Of a DNA stretch of 64,000 bases, positions 32,528 to 41,229 are shown piece by piece; position 1 is the first letter of the stretch, and every line of letters starts with the position of its first letter. The DNA is from a virus, in IMG/VR virus record IMGVR_UViG_3300027965_000004, positions 1-64,000 of that record; one strand, given 5' to 3'. The translations under genes and the position numbers were made by a program. A model generated the notes under the pieces. It was not told where the DNA came from. It did not search any database and worked only from the letters and a program-made list of their open reading frames with translations.

Positions 32528-32564
32528 GGGGCCATGATCTCGCCCCCGCCTTCCGAGGAATCTC

Positions 32565-33017
32565 ATGGCACCCGACGAATTGCAAGTGGCGCTCGGCCGC
32601 GCCGAACACCAGGGCTACCAGATCGGTCAGGCCGACCGCACCATCGGCGAGCAGGGCCAGCGGATTGGTGAGCTGCTCGAGCAGCGCCGGCACCTGGCCG
32701 ACGATTTGAGGCTGGCCAAGACGCTGCTGGTCGAGGCCCACCGCGACATCGGCGTTCTGGCCGACATCCTGGGGAGTGTCCGGGCGCAGCTCAAAGACGA
32801 GCCGGAATACGCCCCGCGCGACACCCCGGCCGAGACCTTGGCCAAGGTCCTTACCCGGCTGAAAAAGGAAGACGCCCGTGCCCGGCGCCAGCGAAACGCT
32901 CAGCCTTCAGGGACTCGCCGACTGGGCGAAAAGGGCCGGCGTCAGCCTGCAAACGGTGTCGTTCGAGCAGCCGCTGAAGGCGTGTCGGTTGCTGGTGATC
33001 GCCGGCGTCAAGGATAA
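32565..33017 (+). CDS. Hypothetical helical protein, 150 aa, with an out-of-frame-looking tail
   Basis: Good GAGGAATC site. Residues 1-104 are a helical, Gln/Arg/Leu-rich coiled coil (IGEQGQRIGELLEQRRHLAD, LVEAHRDIGVLADILGSV). The last 45 residues overlap the virion morphogenesis gene and become basic and low in structure, so the functional product may be the first 104 residues. Likely a neck-assembly or chaperone-type factor. Confidence 0.5.
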   Translation: MAPDELQVALGRAEHQGYQIGQADRTIGEQGQRIGELLEQRRHLADDLRLAKTLLVEAHRDIGVLADILGSVRAQLKDEPEYAPRDTPAETLAKVLTRLKKEDARARRQRNAQPSGTRRLGEKGRRQPANGVVRAAAEGVSVAGDRRRQG

Positions 33018-33459
33018 CTTCAGCGGCCAGCACGCCCCCGACGGTACGCCCTGGCGGCCTCTCAAACGCCCGCGCGACCGCGAGCGCGACCGCCGGGCCG
33101 CGGCCCGGGGCGGCGTCCAGCAGGTCCTCCGGGACACGGGCATTCTGCAAGCCTCCGTGACCGCCCAGGGTGCCCGGGGCAATATCGACGAGCTGACCGA
33201 CCGCCACCTGGTCTTCGGCACGTCGCTGTCCTACGCCGCGGCCCATCAGTACGGGGCCCAGGTCGAGCGCCCCGAGCGGACGCGGCCCTACCCGCAGAAG
33301 CCGTGGGTCTTTGGCGTGGACGGCCAGACGGTGTTCACCCGCCGGATCAAGGCCCACACCGTCACGATCCCCGCCCGGCCCTTCCTGGGGCTCAACGAGC
33401 ACGTCATCGGCCGGGTGCTCTACGTGTTCGCGGATTTCCTGTCCGGCCTGGTGCGGTGA
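32878..33459 (+). CDS. Virion morphogenesis / tail completion protein (Mu gpG-like)
   Basis: Starts at a GTG after AAAAAGGAAG. The 193-residue protein has LLVIAGVKDNFSGQHAPDG, a core of the Phage_tail_S (Mu gpG) family, then RDRERDRRAAARGG, LVFGTSLSYAAAHQYGAQV and IPARPFLGLNEHVIGRVL. The last two are conserved blocks of the family. It acts in joining the head to the tail. It overlaps the previous ORF by 140 bases. Confidence 0.8.
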   Translation: MPGASETLSLQGLADWAKRAGVSLQTVSFEQPLKACRLLVIAGVKDNFSGQHAPDGTPWRPLKRPRDRERDRRAAARGGVQQVLRDTGILQASVTAQGARGNIDELTDRHLVFGTSLSYAAAHQYGAQVERPERTRPYPQKPWVFGVDGQTVFTRRIKAHTVTIPARPFLGLNEHVIGRVLYVFADFLSGLVR

Positions 33460-33461
33460 AG

Positions 33462-33767
33462 ATGGCCGTCAAGCGCCTCGGCGAGTTCGCGGAGTGGATG
33501 GAGCCGGGCGCCGGGCACGCCGCGTACCTCTACCGGCGCATGGAAATGCGCCGCCAGCACGAAGAGGCCGTGCGCGGCGGCTTCGTCTTTGCCCGGGACG
33601 TCCGGGTCCGCCGGGAGGGCCCCCGCCTCGTTTCCCGGTGTACGCTGTACCACGACCCGGACGGGCCGCCGTCGCAGCCGGCGCGGCGGTATCCCCTGTA
33701 CCTCTGCGACCGAGGCCGCCTCCACCCGATCCGCGAGCGCTGTCTATGCCCACCACCCCCACCCTGA
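33462..33767 (+). CDS. Basic hypothetical protein, 101 aa
   Basis: ATG two bases after the stop of the gpG-like gene. Arg-rich with FVFARDVRVRREGPRLVSRC and a Cys pair at the C-terminus (LCDRGR, RCLCPPPPP). The last eight codons overlap the next gene. It may be a neck accessory. No family recognised. Confidence 0.45.
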   Translation: MAVKRLGEFAEWMEPGAGHAAYLYRRMEMRRQHEEAVRGGFVFARDVRVRREGPRLVSRCTLYHDPDGPPSQPARRYPLYLCDRGRLHPIRERCLCPPPPP

Positions 33768-34504
33768 CGGTCGCCGACAACGCCAACGCCACCGGCGCCA
33801 CGGCGACCGTCAGCGGCGCGGACAGCGGCACGACCAACACGGTGTACACCGCCGACGTGCGCGCCCTGCAGCTGGGCATCGCCCCGCCGGTGTGGACCGC
33901 GCAGGGCTCGCTCACCGGCAACGGCACGCTGGCCCTGCCCGTGCCCCCGGGCTTTTACTGGGCCTACTGCGCGTCGGTGCTGGCCGGCACGGCGCTGACC
34001 GCCCCGCTCTACTTCGCCGCGACCCGCTCAACCCAGGCCATCCTGACGCGCATCCGCAACGGCGTGCAGGCCAAGATCCAGGGCCTGGTGTTGTCCGGCA
34101 GCGACAGCAATAACAAGCTGTTCACGCTGCCGGCCGCGCAGGTCTATGTCCTCCAGTACCCGATGGAGGTCCTGATCAAATACCCCTGCGTGGTCGTCAC
34201 CTGCGAAGGCGAGCAAGAGGGCGTCAACCCTTCCACCAACGCCACCACGGACACGGAATACCCGGTGCGCGTCTTCGTGGCCGACCGCCTGGACGTGCTG
34301 GACGAAACGCGGATGAGCGTCTACGAGAAGTGGCGCCAGCAGATGATGGAGGCGTTCCGCTCCCAGCGCTTAGCCGGCGTCCCCGAGGTCTATTACACGT
34401 CGGTCAGTCCCAAGCTGATCTACGACCCCACCCTGCCCCAGTACCAGCATCTGGTCTCGGGCTTCACCCTGCGAATGAAGACCCGCGCCCCCCACGCGGG
34501 CTGA
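33746..34504 (+). CDS. Tail terminator-like protein with N-terminal beta domain
   Basis: The first 95 residues are a Thr/Ala-rich beta domain. The rest (ILTRIRNGVQAKIQGLVL, VLQYPMEVLIKYPCVVVTCE, TEYPVRVFVADRLDVLDE) has the size and strand order of minor tail U / tail terminator proteins. It lies just before the tail tube gene, where the terminator usually sits. Assignment is from position and general pattern, not a motif. Confidence 0.5.
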   Translation: MPTTPTLTVADNANATGATATVSGADSGTTNTVYTADVRALQLGIAPPVWTAQGSLTGNGTLALPVPPGFYWAYCASVLAGTALTAPLYFAATRSTQAILTRIRNGVQAKIQGLVLSGSDSNNKLFTLPAAQVYVLQYPMEVLIKYPCVVVTCEGEQEGVNPSTNATTDTEYPVRVFVADRLDVLDETRMSVYEKWRQQMMEAFRSQRLAGVPEVYYTSVSPKLIYDPTLPQYQHLVSGFTLRMKTRAPHAG

Positions 34505-34513
34505 GGATTTCCT

Positions 34514-35560
34514 ATGGCCGCCGTCCCCAGCGTAGGCGTATTGGCTCAATTCGGCCTGTCCGCGTTCGGCACCGATTCCGTGACGCCCTACGCCCTGGGA
34601 TCGCCGCCGTCCATCGCCAACGCCTTCGAATTCCTGAACGAATCCCTGACCACCGAACAAGAAGTGATCCGCACCGAGGGCATCCGGGGCACGCGCCTGC
34701 ACCCCGCCGAGCGCGTCCGCCAGGGGCGCATCATTCCCGGCGGTTCGGTGTCGATGCAGCCGACCTATGCGGAGATGGTGCAACTCTTGCCGCGGATCTT
34801 CGGCGTCGGCACGGCCAATACCGGCTATACCGTGTATGCCATCGCCGAGAAGACGGGGCAAGTCACCCTGCCCGCGGGCGTGCCCGGCGGCTCGACCTTC
34901 ACCTGGTCGAGCCTGCCGCAGTATTTCCGGGCCAGCGTGGACCGCGTGGCCAAGGTGTACGTCTACGACAACGCCAAGGTGAACCGGGCCACCCTCCGCA
35001 GCGCCCCCGGCCAGCCCTTGGACGTGACCCTGGAAATCGAGGCGCTGACCGAGGCCGTCAACAACGCCGGGACCTTCCCGTCCCTCACCGTCTCGGCCAC
35101 GGCCCCCTTCGTCTTCCACGACGCGGTGATCACGCTCGGCGGCACCGTGTACCAGGTCCTGGAGCTGGAGACGACCATCGACTGGCACCTGAAGACCGAC
35201 CGCTTCGCCAACAGCCAGACGCGGACCGACCTGGTGTCACTCGACTGCACCGTCGCGACGCGCTTCACCGTGCCCTTCACCTCGGACACGGCGGCCCTGT
35301 ACAACGCCAGCGCCTGGGCCGGCGGCGTCCCGCAGACCTACCCCTACGGCATCACCGGCGTTGCCAATTTCAGCTGGGGCGGCGCCGGGCTGGGGGCCGC
35401 GGGCGTCAGCCTGGCCCTCTACTACGGCAACCTGATCTTCCCGGCCAAGAAGTCCCCCGCCGTCCAGTCCAAGGACGAGATCGGCATGGTGCTGGAGGGC
35501 GAGGCCCGCGGCGCCGGCACGGTCACGCCGCTCGCCTGCGTGCTCGACTCGACCCCGTAA
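34514..35560 (+). CDS. Major tail tube protein
   Basis: CTGAGGA before the ATG. The 348-residue protein resembles phage tail tube proteins. It has a GTRLHPAERVRQGRIIPGGS segment, a long beta-rich middle, FVFHDAVITLGGTVYQVLELE near residue 205 and a C-terminal VQSKDEIGMVLEGEARGAGT. Position before the tail chaperone pair and the tape measure fits. No sheath gene is seen in the module, so the tail is probably flexible and non-contractile. Confidence 0.7.
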   Translation: MAAVPSVGVLAQFGLSAFGTDSVTPYALGSPPSIANAFEFLNESLTTEQEVIRTEGIRGTRLHPAERVRQGRIIPGGSVSMQPTYAEMVQLLPRIFGVGTANTGYTVYAIAEKTGQVTLPAGVPGGSTFTWSSLPQYFRASVDRVAKVYVYDNAKVNRATLRSAPGQPLDVTLEIEALTEAVNNAGTFPSLTVSATAPFVFHDAVITLGGTVYQVLELETTIDWHLKTDRFANSQTRTDLVSLDCTVATRFTVPFTSDTAALYNASAWAGGVPQTYPYGITGVANFSWGGAGLGAAGVSLALYYGNLIFPAKKSPAVQSKDEIGMVLEGEARGAGTVTPLACVLDSTP

Positions 35561-35568
35561 GGTGACCC

Positions 35569-35757
35569 ATGCCGGAAGATCTCGTCAACGAAATCGCCCG
35601 CTGCCACGCGCTGGGGTATGCCTCCAGCCACGTCCATGCCGTGTTCCAGACCGAGGGCATAGCCGGGCTCGACCGGCTGATCGCCGCGGCCACACCCGGC
35701 CCGGGCCCGGCCGCGGGCGAGGCCGCTCAACCGCCCGCGGAGGCCGTGGTAGAGTGA
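35569..35757 (+). CDS. Small hypothetical protein, 62 aa
   Basis: GTAAGGTG before the ATG. DLVNEIARCHALGYASSHVHAV at the start is helical and amphipathic, then an Ala/Pro-rich tail. Its end carries a promoter of the 18-bp class. No family recognised. Confidence 0.45.
   Translation: MPEDLVNEIARCHALGYASSHVHAVFQTEGIAGLDRLIAAATPGPGPAAGEAAQPPAEAVVE
35726..35755 (+). promoter_or_regulatory. Promoter of the 18-bp-spacer class followed by a terminator
   Basis: CTCAAC at 35726-35731, 18-bp spacer, TAGAGT at 35750-35755. A hairpin with a T-tract lies 26 to 65 bases downstream. Transcripts from here would be about 60 nt unless the terminator is passed. Confidence 0.55.
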
Positions 35758-35780
35758 GGGCGCCTTTCGTAATGGCCAAG

Positions 35781-35820
35781 GGCCGGCGGTTGACAGCGTT
35801 GTCCGCCGCTGGCCTTTTTA
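35781..35820 (+). terminator. Intrinsic terminator between the tail tube unit and the tail chaperone
   Basis: A GGCC-GGCGG stem (35781-35789) pairs with CCGCC-GGCC (35803-35814) with a small bulge, then TTTTTATTT. It sits upstream of the chaperone gene, so it may give partial read-through. Confidence 0.6.
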
Positions 35821-35854
35821 TTTCCCACCAGGATCTACCGACAGGAAACACCGC

Positions 35855-36253
35855 ATGGCACGCTGGGCACCGATCCGCGACGGCTACACCCGCAAGGGCT
35901 TTATCGAGGGCGTCCCGAACCTCTACGCCGAACTCCGCTTCGACTTCCGGCCCGTGACCACCGAGGAAGGCTCGGACTTCTACGAGCGCGTCGGCCGGCT
36001 CAAGTCCTCCGACCAGGACCGCGAGACGGCCAAGCTGATCGCCGGCAAGGTGGTCCGCTGGTCGGGCGAGGACGTGCGCGAGCCCGGCCGCCCCGACGAG
36101 GCCGTGACCGCCAAATTGGCCCTCCAGCTCAACCGCCGGCAGATGCACCGCCTGGGCAACGTCATCCTGGGGCAAGAGCCCTCCGACACCGACCCGCGCT
36201 GGAGTGCGGAGGAAGCCACCCAGCCCGACGACGGGGCCGACCAAAAAAACTAG
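35855..36253 (+). CDS. Tail assembly chaperone, short form (gpG-like)
   Basis: The 132-residue protein has FDFRPVTTEEGSDFYERV and a helical middle, ending DQKN. Its last codons contain the heptamer A AAA AAC directly before the TAG stop, the site of -1 frameshifting in lambda G/GT-type genes. It lies between the tail tube and the tape measure as expected. The short form coats the tape measure during assembly. Confidence 0.7.
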   Translation: MARWAPIRDGYTRKGFIEGVPNLYAELRFDFRPVTTEEGSDFYERVGRLKSSDQDRETAKLIAGKVVRWSGEDVREPGRPDEAVTAKLALQLNRRQMHRLGNVILGQEPSDTDPRWSAEEATQPDDGADQKN

Positions 36254-36276
36254 TCGAGGGCCTCCGGCTGCGCCTC
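36244..36276 (+). other. Programmed -1 ribosomal frameshift signal A AAA AAC with stem-loop
   Basis: The heptamer lies at 36244-36250, in the zero-frame phase of codons AAA AAC and followed by TAG at 36251-36253. About 10 bases downstream CCTCCGG (36260-36266) pairs with CCGGAGG (about 36282-36288) to form a 7-bp stem. Slippage puts the ribosome in the frame of the 36250..36654 extension. Confidence 0.8.
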
Positions 36277-36654
36277 CTGCACCCGGAGGTGCCGACCTGC
36301 GCGGACTGCCAGGCCTGGCTCTACGACCCCGACCGCGGCTGGCAGAAGACCGAACGCCGCGGAATGCCCGACGGCATCCCCCGGCCGCCGGGCACGCCGA
36401 CCCCCTGCCAGAAGTGCCCCAAGGCGGGCTCGAAGGAGCCCTACCCGCACCCCGAGAAGGAGCTGTCGGCTAAAAACCTCCAAGCCTGGTGGTATTACCT
36501 CCAGTGCCAGGCCGATGACACCCGCCTGCTGCCGCGCGACCGCGTCGTCGTCCGCAACAACGCCCTGATCCGTCTGGTGTGCGACCAGGCGCGCCAGGCC
36601 AACGCCGACCCCCTGCGGCTCTTCCCCCTCTTCCTGACCGCCAAGAAACGCTGA
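36250..36654 (+). CDS. Frameshift extension of the tail chaperone (gpGT-like)
   Basis: This -1 frame is open from the heptamer and ends at 36654. It encodes a cysteine-rich 134-residue extension (CADCQAWLYD near residue 15 and TPCQKCPKAG), then a helical tail. A GTG at 36289 is the first internal start but lies within the cysteine module and lacks a ribosome-binding site, which favours production by frameshift from the gene at 35855. The zinc-like Cys clusters are unusual for a gpT-like extension. Confidence 0.65.
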   Translation, partial: LVEGLRLRLLHPEVPTCADCQAWLYDPDRGWQKTERRGMPDGIPRPPGTPTPCQKCPKAGSKEPYPHPEKELSAKNLQAWWYYLQCQADDTRLLPRDRVVVRNNALIRLVCDQARQANADPLRLFPLFLTAKKR

Positions 36655-36665
36655 GCCCGACCCCG

Positions 36666-39041
36666 ATGGCCGACGAAACCGTTACCAAGAACGTCGTCAC
36701 CAAGATCAGCGTGGAGGCCGCGCCCGGCCTCGACCGGCCCTTCCGTCAGATCGAAGAGGGGGCCGGCAAGGCGCACGCCTCCGTCGGCCGGCTGGCGAAC
36801 GGTATGGCGACGGACCTGCGCAAGCTGGACCGCGGCATCATGTCCGTGAATCACGGCTTCATGGGGCTGTCGATGGCCTCCATGATGATGGGGCAGAGTT
36901 TCCAGAACTCCAGCCCACACATGAAGAAGTTCGTGGAGCACGCCCAGCAGGCCGCGGGGGTGATCGCCGTCATCCACTCCTCCATGCTGCTCTTGCGCGG
37001 CAGCATGATGGTCTTTTCGGTGCTGACGGCGGGCGTCTCCCGCTACGCGGCCGCGGCCCTGGCGGCGGCGTCCGCCAACTTCGGCCTCGCGCGCAGCCAC
37101 CAGGCGGTGGCCGCGGCCGCGGGGCAGCAGGCCGCCGCCCAGGCCGTCGCCGCGGGCGTCGGCCGCGCCGGGCTGGCGGCCGCGCTGCCGGCCGCCGGGA
37201 TCGGCGGCATCGTCGGCGGGCTGGCGGGCTACGGCTTCGGCGGCGCCACGGGCCACGAGGGCGCGGGGACGGGCCTGGGCGCCACGGTCGGCACGATCGC
37301 CGCCGTCATGGCCCTCCAGAAGTTCGGGCCGGCCCTGGGACGCTTCGGGGCCCGGGCCCTGGGGGCGCGCCTCGGGGCGGCCGCGCCGGCGGCCCCGGCG
37401 GCGGCCGCGCGCGTGCTCTCGGGCTACGGCACCCGTGCCGTGGCGACCGGCGGCTGGGGCGCCGGCATGTGGTCAGGCGGCACCGCGATTGGGCCTTACC
37501 TCGGACCGACAACTGGGACGGCGATCGCGCCCGCCGCCGGCAGCGCCCTATCCACAAGCGTTGGCGCGGGTGTAGCGGCTGGAGGCGGCGCAGCGGCCGG
37601 AGGAGCAGCCGCCGCCGGGGGTATGACCGTGGGCGGAGCCCTGGGCTTGGTCGGCGGCCTGGGGGCGGCGGTGTTGGGGGCCCATGAGGTGGGAATGTGG
37701 GGAGTCGCCGGGCTCGGCAAGGCCACCGGCCTGTGGGACAGCACACAGTTCGCCCGGCGGCATTCGCTCACCGGCTCGCTCTACGACTGGTACGACGAAT
37801 CCTGGAACCGGCAGACGAAGCTCGACAAGGGCCTGGAGGCGTCCCAGCGGCAGAAGATCCTGACCGCCTCCATCCTGCAAACGGCCATCCAGGAGCGCCG
37901 CGTCCGCGAGCCGTTCGTCCGCCAGCAGGAGGGGCTGATCGACGAGCGGGCGCTGGTGGGCATCGAGGCGGCGCGCCTCCGCTTCGACACGCGCGGCGCC
38001 GCCCGCGCCCGCCAGGCCGGCTACCGGGGCCGCTTCGGGGCGGAGATCGCCCGCACGCTGGGCGAAAAATCCCTGGCCGACACCCCGGAGGAGCGGGCCT
38101 ACCGCGCCAACCTCCAGGACCAGGCCGAACGTCTGGCCGAACACATGGGGCTGTCCTCCCAGCAAGCCCGCGCGCATGTGGAGGACGCGGCCGCGCGGCA
38201 GCGGTATTTTTCCGGCAAGGCGCAGGCTACCGGCCGCGAGCTGGCCCAGGCGGAGGCCACCACCAAAGCCTACGAGAAACAGCAGACCAGCCCCGAATAC
38301 CTGAAGGCGCTGGAACACGAGACCCACCTGCGCTCCCAGGTCATCGATTACACCCACAAGGCCCAGGAGGCCCAGAAGCAGTACGTGGACGCGCTGCGCC
38401 AGGAAAAGGATGTCACCGCCCAGAACGAACAGCAGTTCCGCAGCTTCGCGGCCGAACAGGAGCGTCACTACCGCCAGATCCGCCAGCAGCAGGAGGCGAA
38501 GATCAAGGGGCTGAAAATGGACTTCGCCTTCATGGACCCCACCGAGATCGACAAGATGTCGCAGATGGCGCAGCGGTTCGTCAACGAGATCCAGAATCCG
38601 AAACAGGGTCGGCGCGGGCAGATCGCGATGGTCGGCGGCCGCGCCCGGTTCGTGCCGGGAACGGTCGGCGGCTTCACCCACGAAGAAATGCAGTACATCA
38701 AGGGCAACCCGTTTTTCGATCAACTACGGGAGAAATACGCCGACAAGGTAACGGCCAACAACCCGGCCCTGCAAAAGTTGCTGGAGATGACCGGGCAGAC
38801 CGAAAAGCTCGAGGCCGCGGCCCGCCAGGAAAAGCTCTTCGCCGACATCAAGCTCCAGGTGCAAAACAAGGTCGATATGGAGCTGCGGTTGAACGCCGAG
38901 GATGTCGCGGAGCAGATCAAGAACAAGATCCAGCAGCCCATTGCCGAGATGATCCGCCAGCTGGGCGACCAGATGGAGCGCCAGGTCCACATCCACGGGG
39001 TCATCCAGAGGGCCACGCCCAAAGCGGCCCTCGGCGGCTAA
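36666..39041 (+). CDS. Tape measure protein
   Basis: The 791-residue protein starts MADETVTKNVVTKISVEAAP. It has helical, Ala/Gly-rich hydrophobic stretches at about 80-160 and 190-380 (YGFGGATGHEGAG, AAGGGAAAGGAAAAGG), and long charged coiled coils from 410 to 640. The C-terminus is helical, ending KAALGG. Length sets tail length; at about 1.5 angstrom per residue it gives roughly 120 nm. It is the longest gene in the window and its place after the chaperones is diagnostic. Confidence 0.82.
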   Translation: MADETVTKNVVTKISVEAAPGLDRPFRQIEEGAGKAHASVGRLANGMATDLRKLDRGIMSVNHGFMGLSMASMMMGQSFQNSSPHMKKFVEHAQQAAGVIAVIHSSMLLLRGSMMVFSVLTAGVSRYAAAALAAASANFGLARSHQAVAAAAGQQAAAQAVAAGVGRAGLAAALPAAGIGGIVGGLAGYGFGGATGHEGAGTGLGATVGTIAAVMALQKFGPALGRFGARALGARLGAAAPAAPAAAARVLSGYGTRAVATGGWGAGMWSGGTAIGPYLGPTTGTAIAPAAGSALSTSVGAGVAAGGGAAAGGAAAAGGMTVGGALGLVGGLGAAVLGAHEVGMWGVAGLGKATGLWDSTQFARRHSLTGSLYDWYDESWNRQTKLDKGLEASQRQKILTASILQTAIQERRVREPFVRQQEGLIDERALVGIEAARLRFDTRGAARARQAGYRGRFGAEIARTLGEKSLADTPEERAYRANLQDQAERLAEHMGLSSQQARAHVEDAAARQRYFSGKAQATGRELAQAEATTKAYEKQQTSPEYLKALEHETHLRSQVIDYTHKAQEAQKQYVDALRQEKDVTAQNEQQFRSFAAEQERHYRQIRQQQEAKIKGLKMDFAFMDPTEIDKMSQMAQRFVNEIQNPKQGRRGQIAMVGGRARFVPGTVGGFTHEEMQYIKGNPFFDQLREKYADKVTANNPALQKLLEMTGQTEKLEAAARQEKLFADIKLQVQNKVDMELRLNAEDVAEQIKNKIQQPIAEMIRQLGDQMERQVHIHGVIQRATPKAALGG

Positions 39042-39076
39042 CCCCGTTTCTTCTCCGTTTTTATTCGCCACCCGCC

Positions 39077-39808
39077 ATGTCAGTACTTCAGTACGGATCG
39101 TACCGGCACCAGCCCGGGGAAGTGACCCTCCGGCCGATCGCGCGCAACGCCATGGTGGCCCCCAGCGCCATCGTCTACGGCTGGACGTGGCGGTGGAAGG
39201 TCAGCGGGTTTTTGCAGGCCACCAGCCAGGCGAACCTCACCGCGGCCATCCAGCGCCTGGAAGCCGCCTACGCGGTCCAGGGCGGCAACCTGGGTTTCTT
39301 TAACGACGACGGCAGCGCCACCGCCCACGGCATTTTCGACGGCCAGACCATCGGCGGGGTCAGGGTGGTCAGCGGCCCCAACTACCCCGAAGGGCAGGGG
39401 GCCGAGTATTCCGCCGGCGGCGCCTTCCGCTTCTACGAGATCGAGCTGGAATACGACGTGCGTGACTTCCGCGTCGGCCTCTTGGCGTGGACCGAATCCA
39501 TCACCTATTCGGGCGGCGGCCCGGAGTTTATTTTCCTGGAACCCATCCTCGGCCCGCCCGTCAAGCAACTCCTCAAGGCCGCGACCGCCTTTCGCGCCGT
39601 CCAGCGCGGCATGGCGAAGGGCCACGGCAGCTACCCCGTGCCCCCCGACCCGCTCTGGCCCGGCGACCTGCTGAGGGACCCCGAAGTCGAGCGGATCGCC
39701 CCGCAGCGGCGCGGCAACGCCTTCATCGAGCCGCAAATCTCGTGGACCTACACCTTCGCCTCCGCCCTGCCCCTGGTCGGACTGCCCAACCCGCAACCCA
39801 ACATCTGA
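39077..39808 (+). CDS. Distal tail-like protein, 243 aa
   Basis: The ATG at 39077 is the first good start; upstream frame is a shadow. GWTWRWKVSGFLQATSQANL and LEAAYAVQGGNLGFFNDDGS are characteristic of tail-tip proteins following the tape measure. The end contains the FIEPQISWTYTFAS beta pattern. Likely joins the tube to the tip. Confidence 0.6.
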   Translation: MSVLQYGSYRHQPGEVTLRPIARNAMVAPSAIVYGWTWRWKVSGFLQATSQANLTAAIQRLEAAYAVQGGNLGFFNDDGSATAHGIFDGQTIGGVRVVSGPNYPEGQGAEYSAGGAFRFYEIELEYDVRDFRVGLLAWTESITYSGGGPEFIFLEPILGPPVKQLLKAATAFRAVQRGMAKGHGSYPVPPDPLWPGDLLRDPEVERIAPQRRGNAFIEPQISWTYTFASALPLVGLPNPQPNI

Positions 39809-39824
39809 TTGAGGATCACCCCTC

Positions 39825-41201
39825 GTGGCGACAAACCGTTGGATCGGCAGTGCCCCCGCGATCGCGCAAGTCTCGACCGTTACCATCGGCACGTACGACG
39901 CCACCACGACGTACAACGTGACGATCAACGGGAAGACCGTCGGGGTTTTGGGGCAAGGTGGCAGCGCCGCCGCCACGGCCGCGGCCCTGCAAGCGGCACT
40001 CCAGGCCAGCACCTACCCCGAATTCCAGGAAGCCACCTGGACGGTCAACAGCAACGTGATTACCGCCACGGCGGCCACGGCCGGGGTGCCCTTCGGCACA
40101 CCGCCGGCGGTGTCCGGGGCCTACACCCTGGCCACCTCGGTCGCCGGCGGCACGGGCACGATTTCCAACAGCACCACGACCGTTTCCAGCGGCCCCAACG
40201 ACGTGTCGCTCGCCGCCAATTGGTCCACGGGCGCCCTGCCCGCCAACGGCGACGACGTGTATTTCGACGTGCCGGTGCCGGCGCTCTACAACCTGACGGC
40301 GCTCCAGGCCGTGACCCTCAACACGCTCAACATCTCGGCCACCTTCGCCGGGTCGGTCGGCACCGGCGGCGGCGGGGGCGGCGGCAGCGCCAGCGGCCAG
40401 GCGGCTTTGGGGCTGCCCGTTTTCAACCCCAAGGGTTATCTCGAATACCGGCCGCTCAACTTCCAATTCCTGACCCAGGGCGCCAAGAACGTCATCGTCG
40501 GCTACGGCTCCGGGCCGGGCCCGCAGATGGTGAGGCTCGACAGTCTGAACGCGCAGGTCAACCTCATCGTCCAGAACACGGGCACGAGCCTGGAGGCGAA
40601 CGCCGAGGCCGTGCGCTGGAAGGGAACCCACGCCGGCAACCTCGTGGAAGTCACCAAGGGCACGCTGGGCGTGGCCCGCAACCCGGGCGAGGTCGCCACC
40701 ATCCTCACCCTGGAAATCGGCTACGTGGCCAACGTCCAGGGGGACGCCAACGTCACCCTGGGGCCCGGGGTGACCCTGGCCGTGGGGGGCTCGGGGGTCG
40801 TCTCGAAATCCGGCGGTTCCCTCCTGATCCTGGGCATCGCCAGCGCCGCCAGCCCCGTCAACAAGATCAACCAGACCGACGGCACCACGGAGATCCGCGG
40901 CACCGGCTCGTGCGTGACCACGGCCACCATCGACGGCGGCACGCTCTACTTCAGCGGGGCCAACGACGGCACCCACGTCGATGTGACCAACCTGAACGTC
41001 GGGAATAAGGGCACGGTCAGCTTCGTCCGCGACATGCGCTCCCGGCAGGTGACGAATACCACCCTGTACGCCGGGGCCAAGCTGTTCGACTCATTCGCCA
41101 CGGTGACGTGGGGCGCCGGCGGGATCGTCTTGAGCCGCTGCCGGTTGACCGACGTGACGCTCGACCTGGGCGAGAACCGCTCGCTCTTGACCTTCGCGTG
41201 A
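39825..41201 (+). CDS. Beta-helical tail protein, 458 aa
   Basis: GTG start after TGAGGA. Ala/Thr/Gly-rich with a VTINGKTVGVLGQGG N-terminal domain, a long GGGGGGGS linker near residue 187 and parallel-beta-type sequence after it (QVNLIVQNTGTSLEANAEAV, ANVQGDANVTLGPGVTLAV). Probably a tail-tip or fibre protein. No named family. Confidence 0.6.
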   Translation: MATNRWIGSAPAIAQVSTVTIGTYDATTTYNVTINGKTVGVLGQGGSAAATAAALQAALQASTYPEFQEATWTVNSNVITATAATAGVPFGTPPAVSGAYTLATSVAGGTGTISNSTTTVSSGPNDVSLAANWSTGALPANGDDVYFDVPVPALYNLTALQAVTLNTLNISATFAGSVGTGGGGGGGSASGQAALGLPVFNPKGYLEYRPLNFQFLTQGAKNVIVGYGSGPGPQMVRLDSLNAQVNLIVQNTGTSLEANAEAVRWKGTHAGNLVEVTKGTLGVARNPGEVATILTLEIGYVANVQGDANVTLGPGVTLAVGGSGVVSKSGGSLLILGIASAASPVNKINQTDGTTEIRGTGSCVTTATIDGGTLYFSGANDGTHVDVTNLNVGNKGTVSFVRDMRSRQVTNTTLYAGAKLFDSFATVTWGAGGIVLSRCRLTDVTLDLGENRSLLTFA

Positions 41202-41229
41202 GCCCTCCCGGCCTTCCCCTGGATCATTT

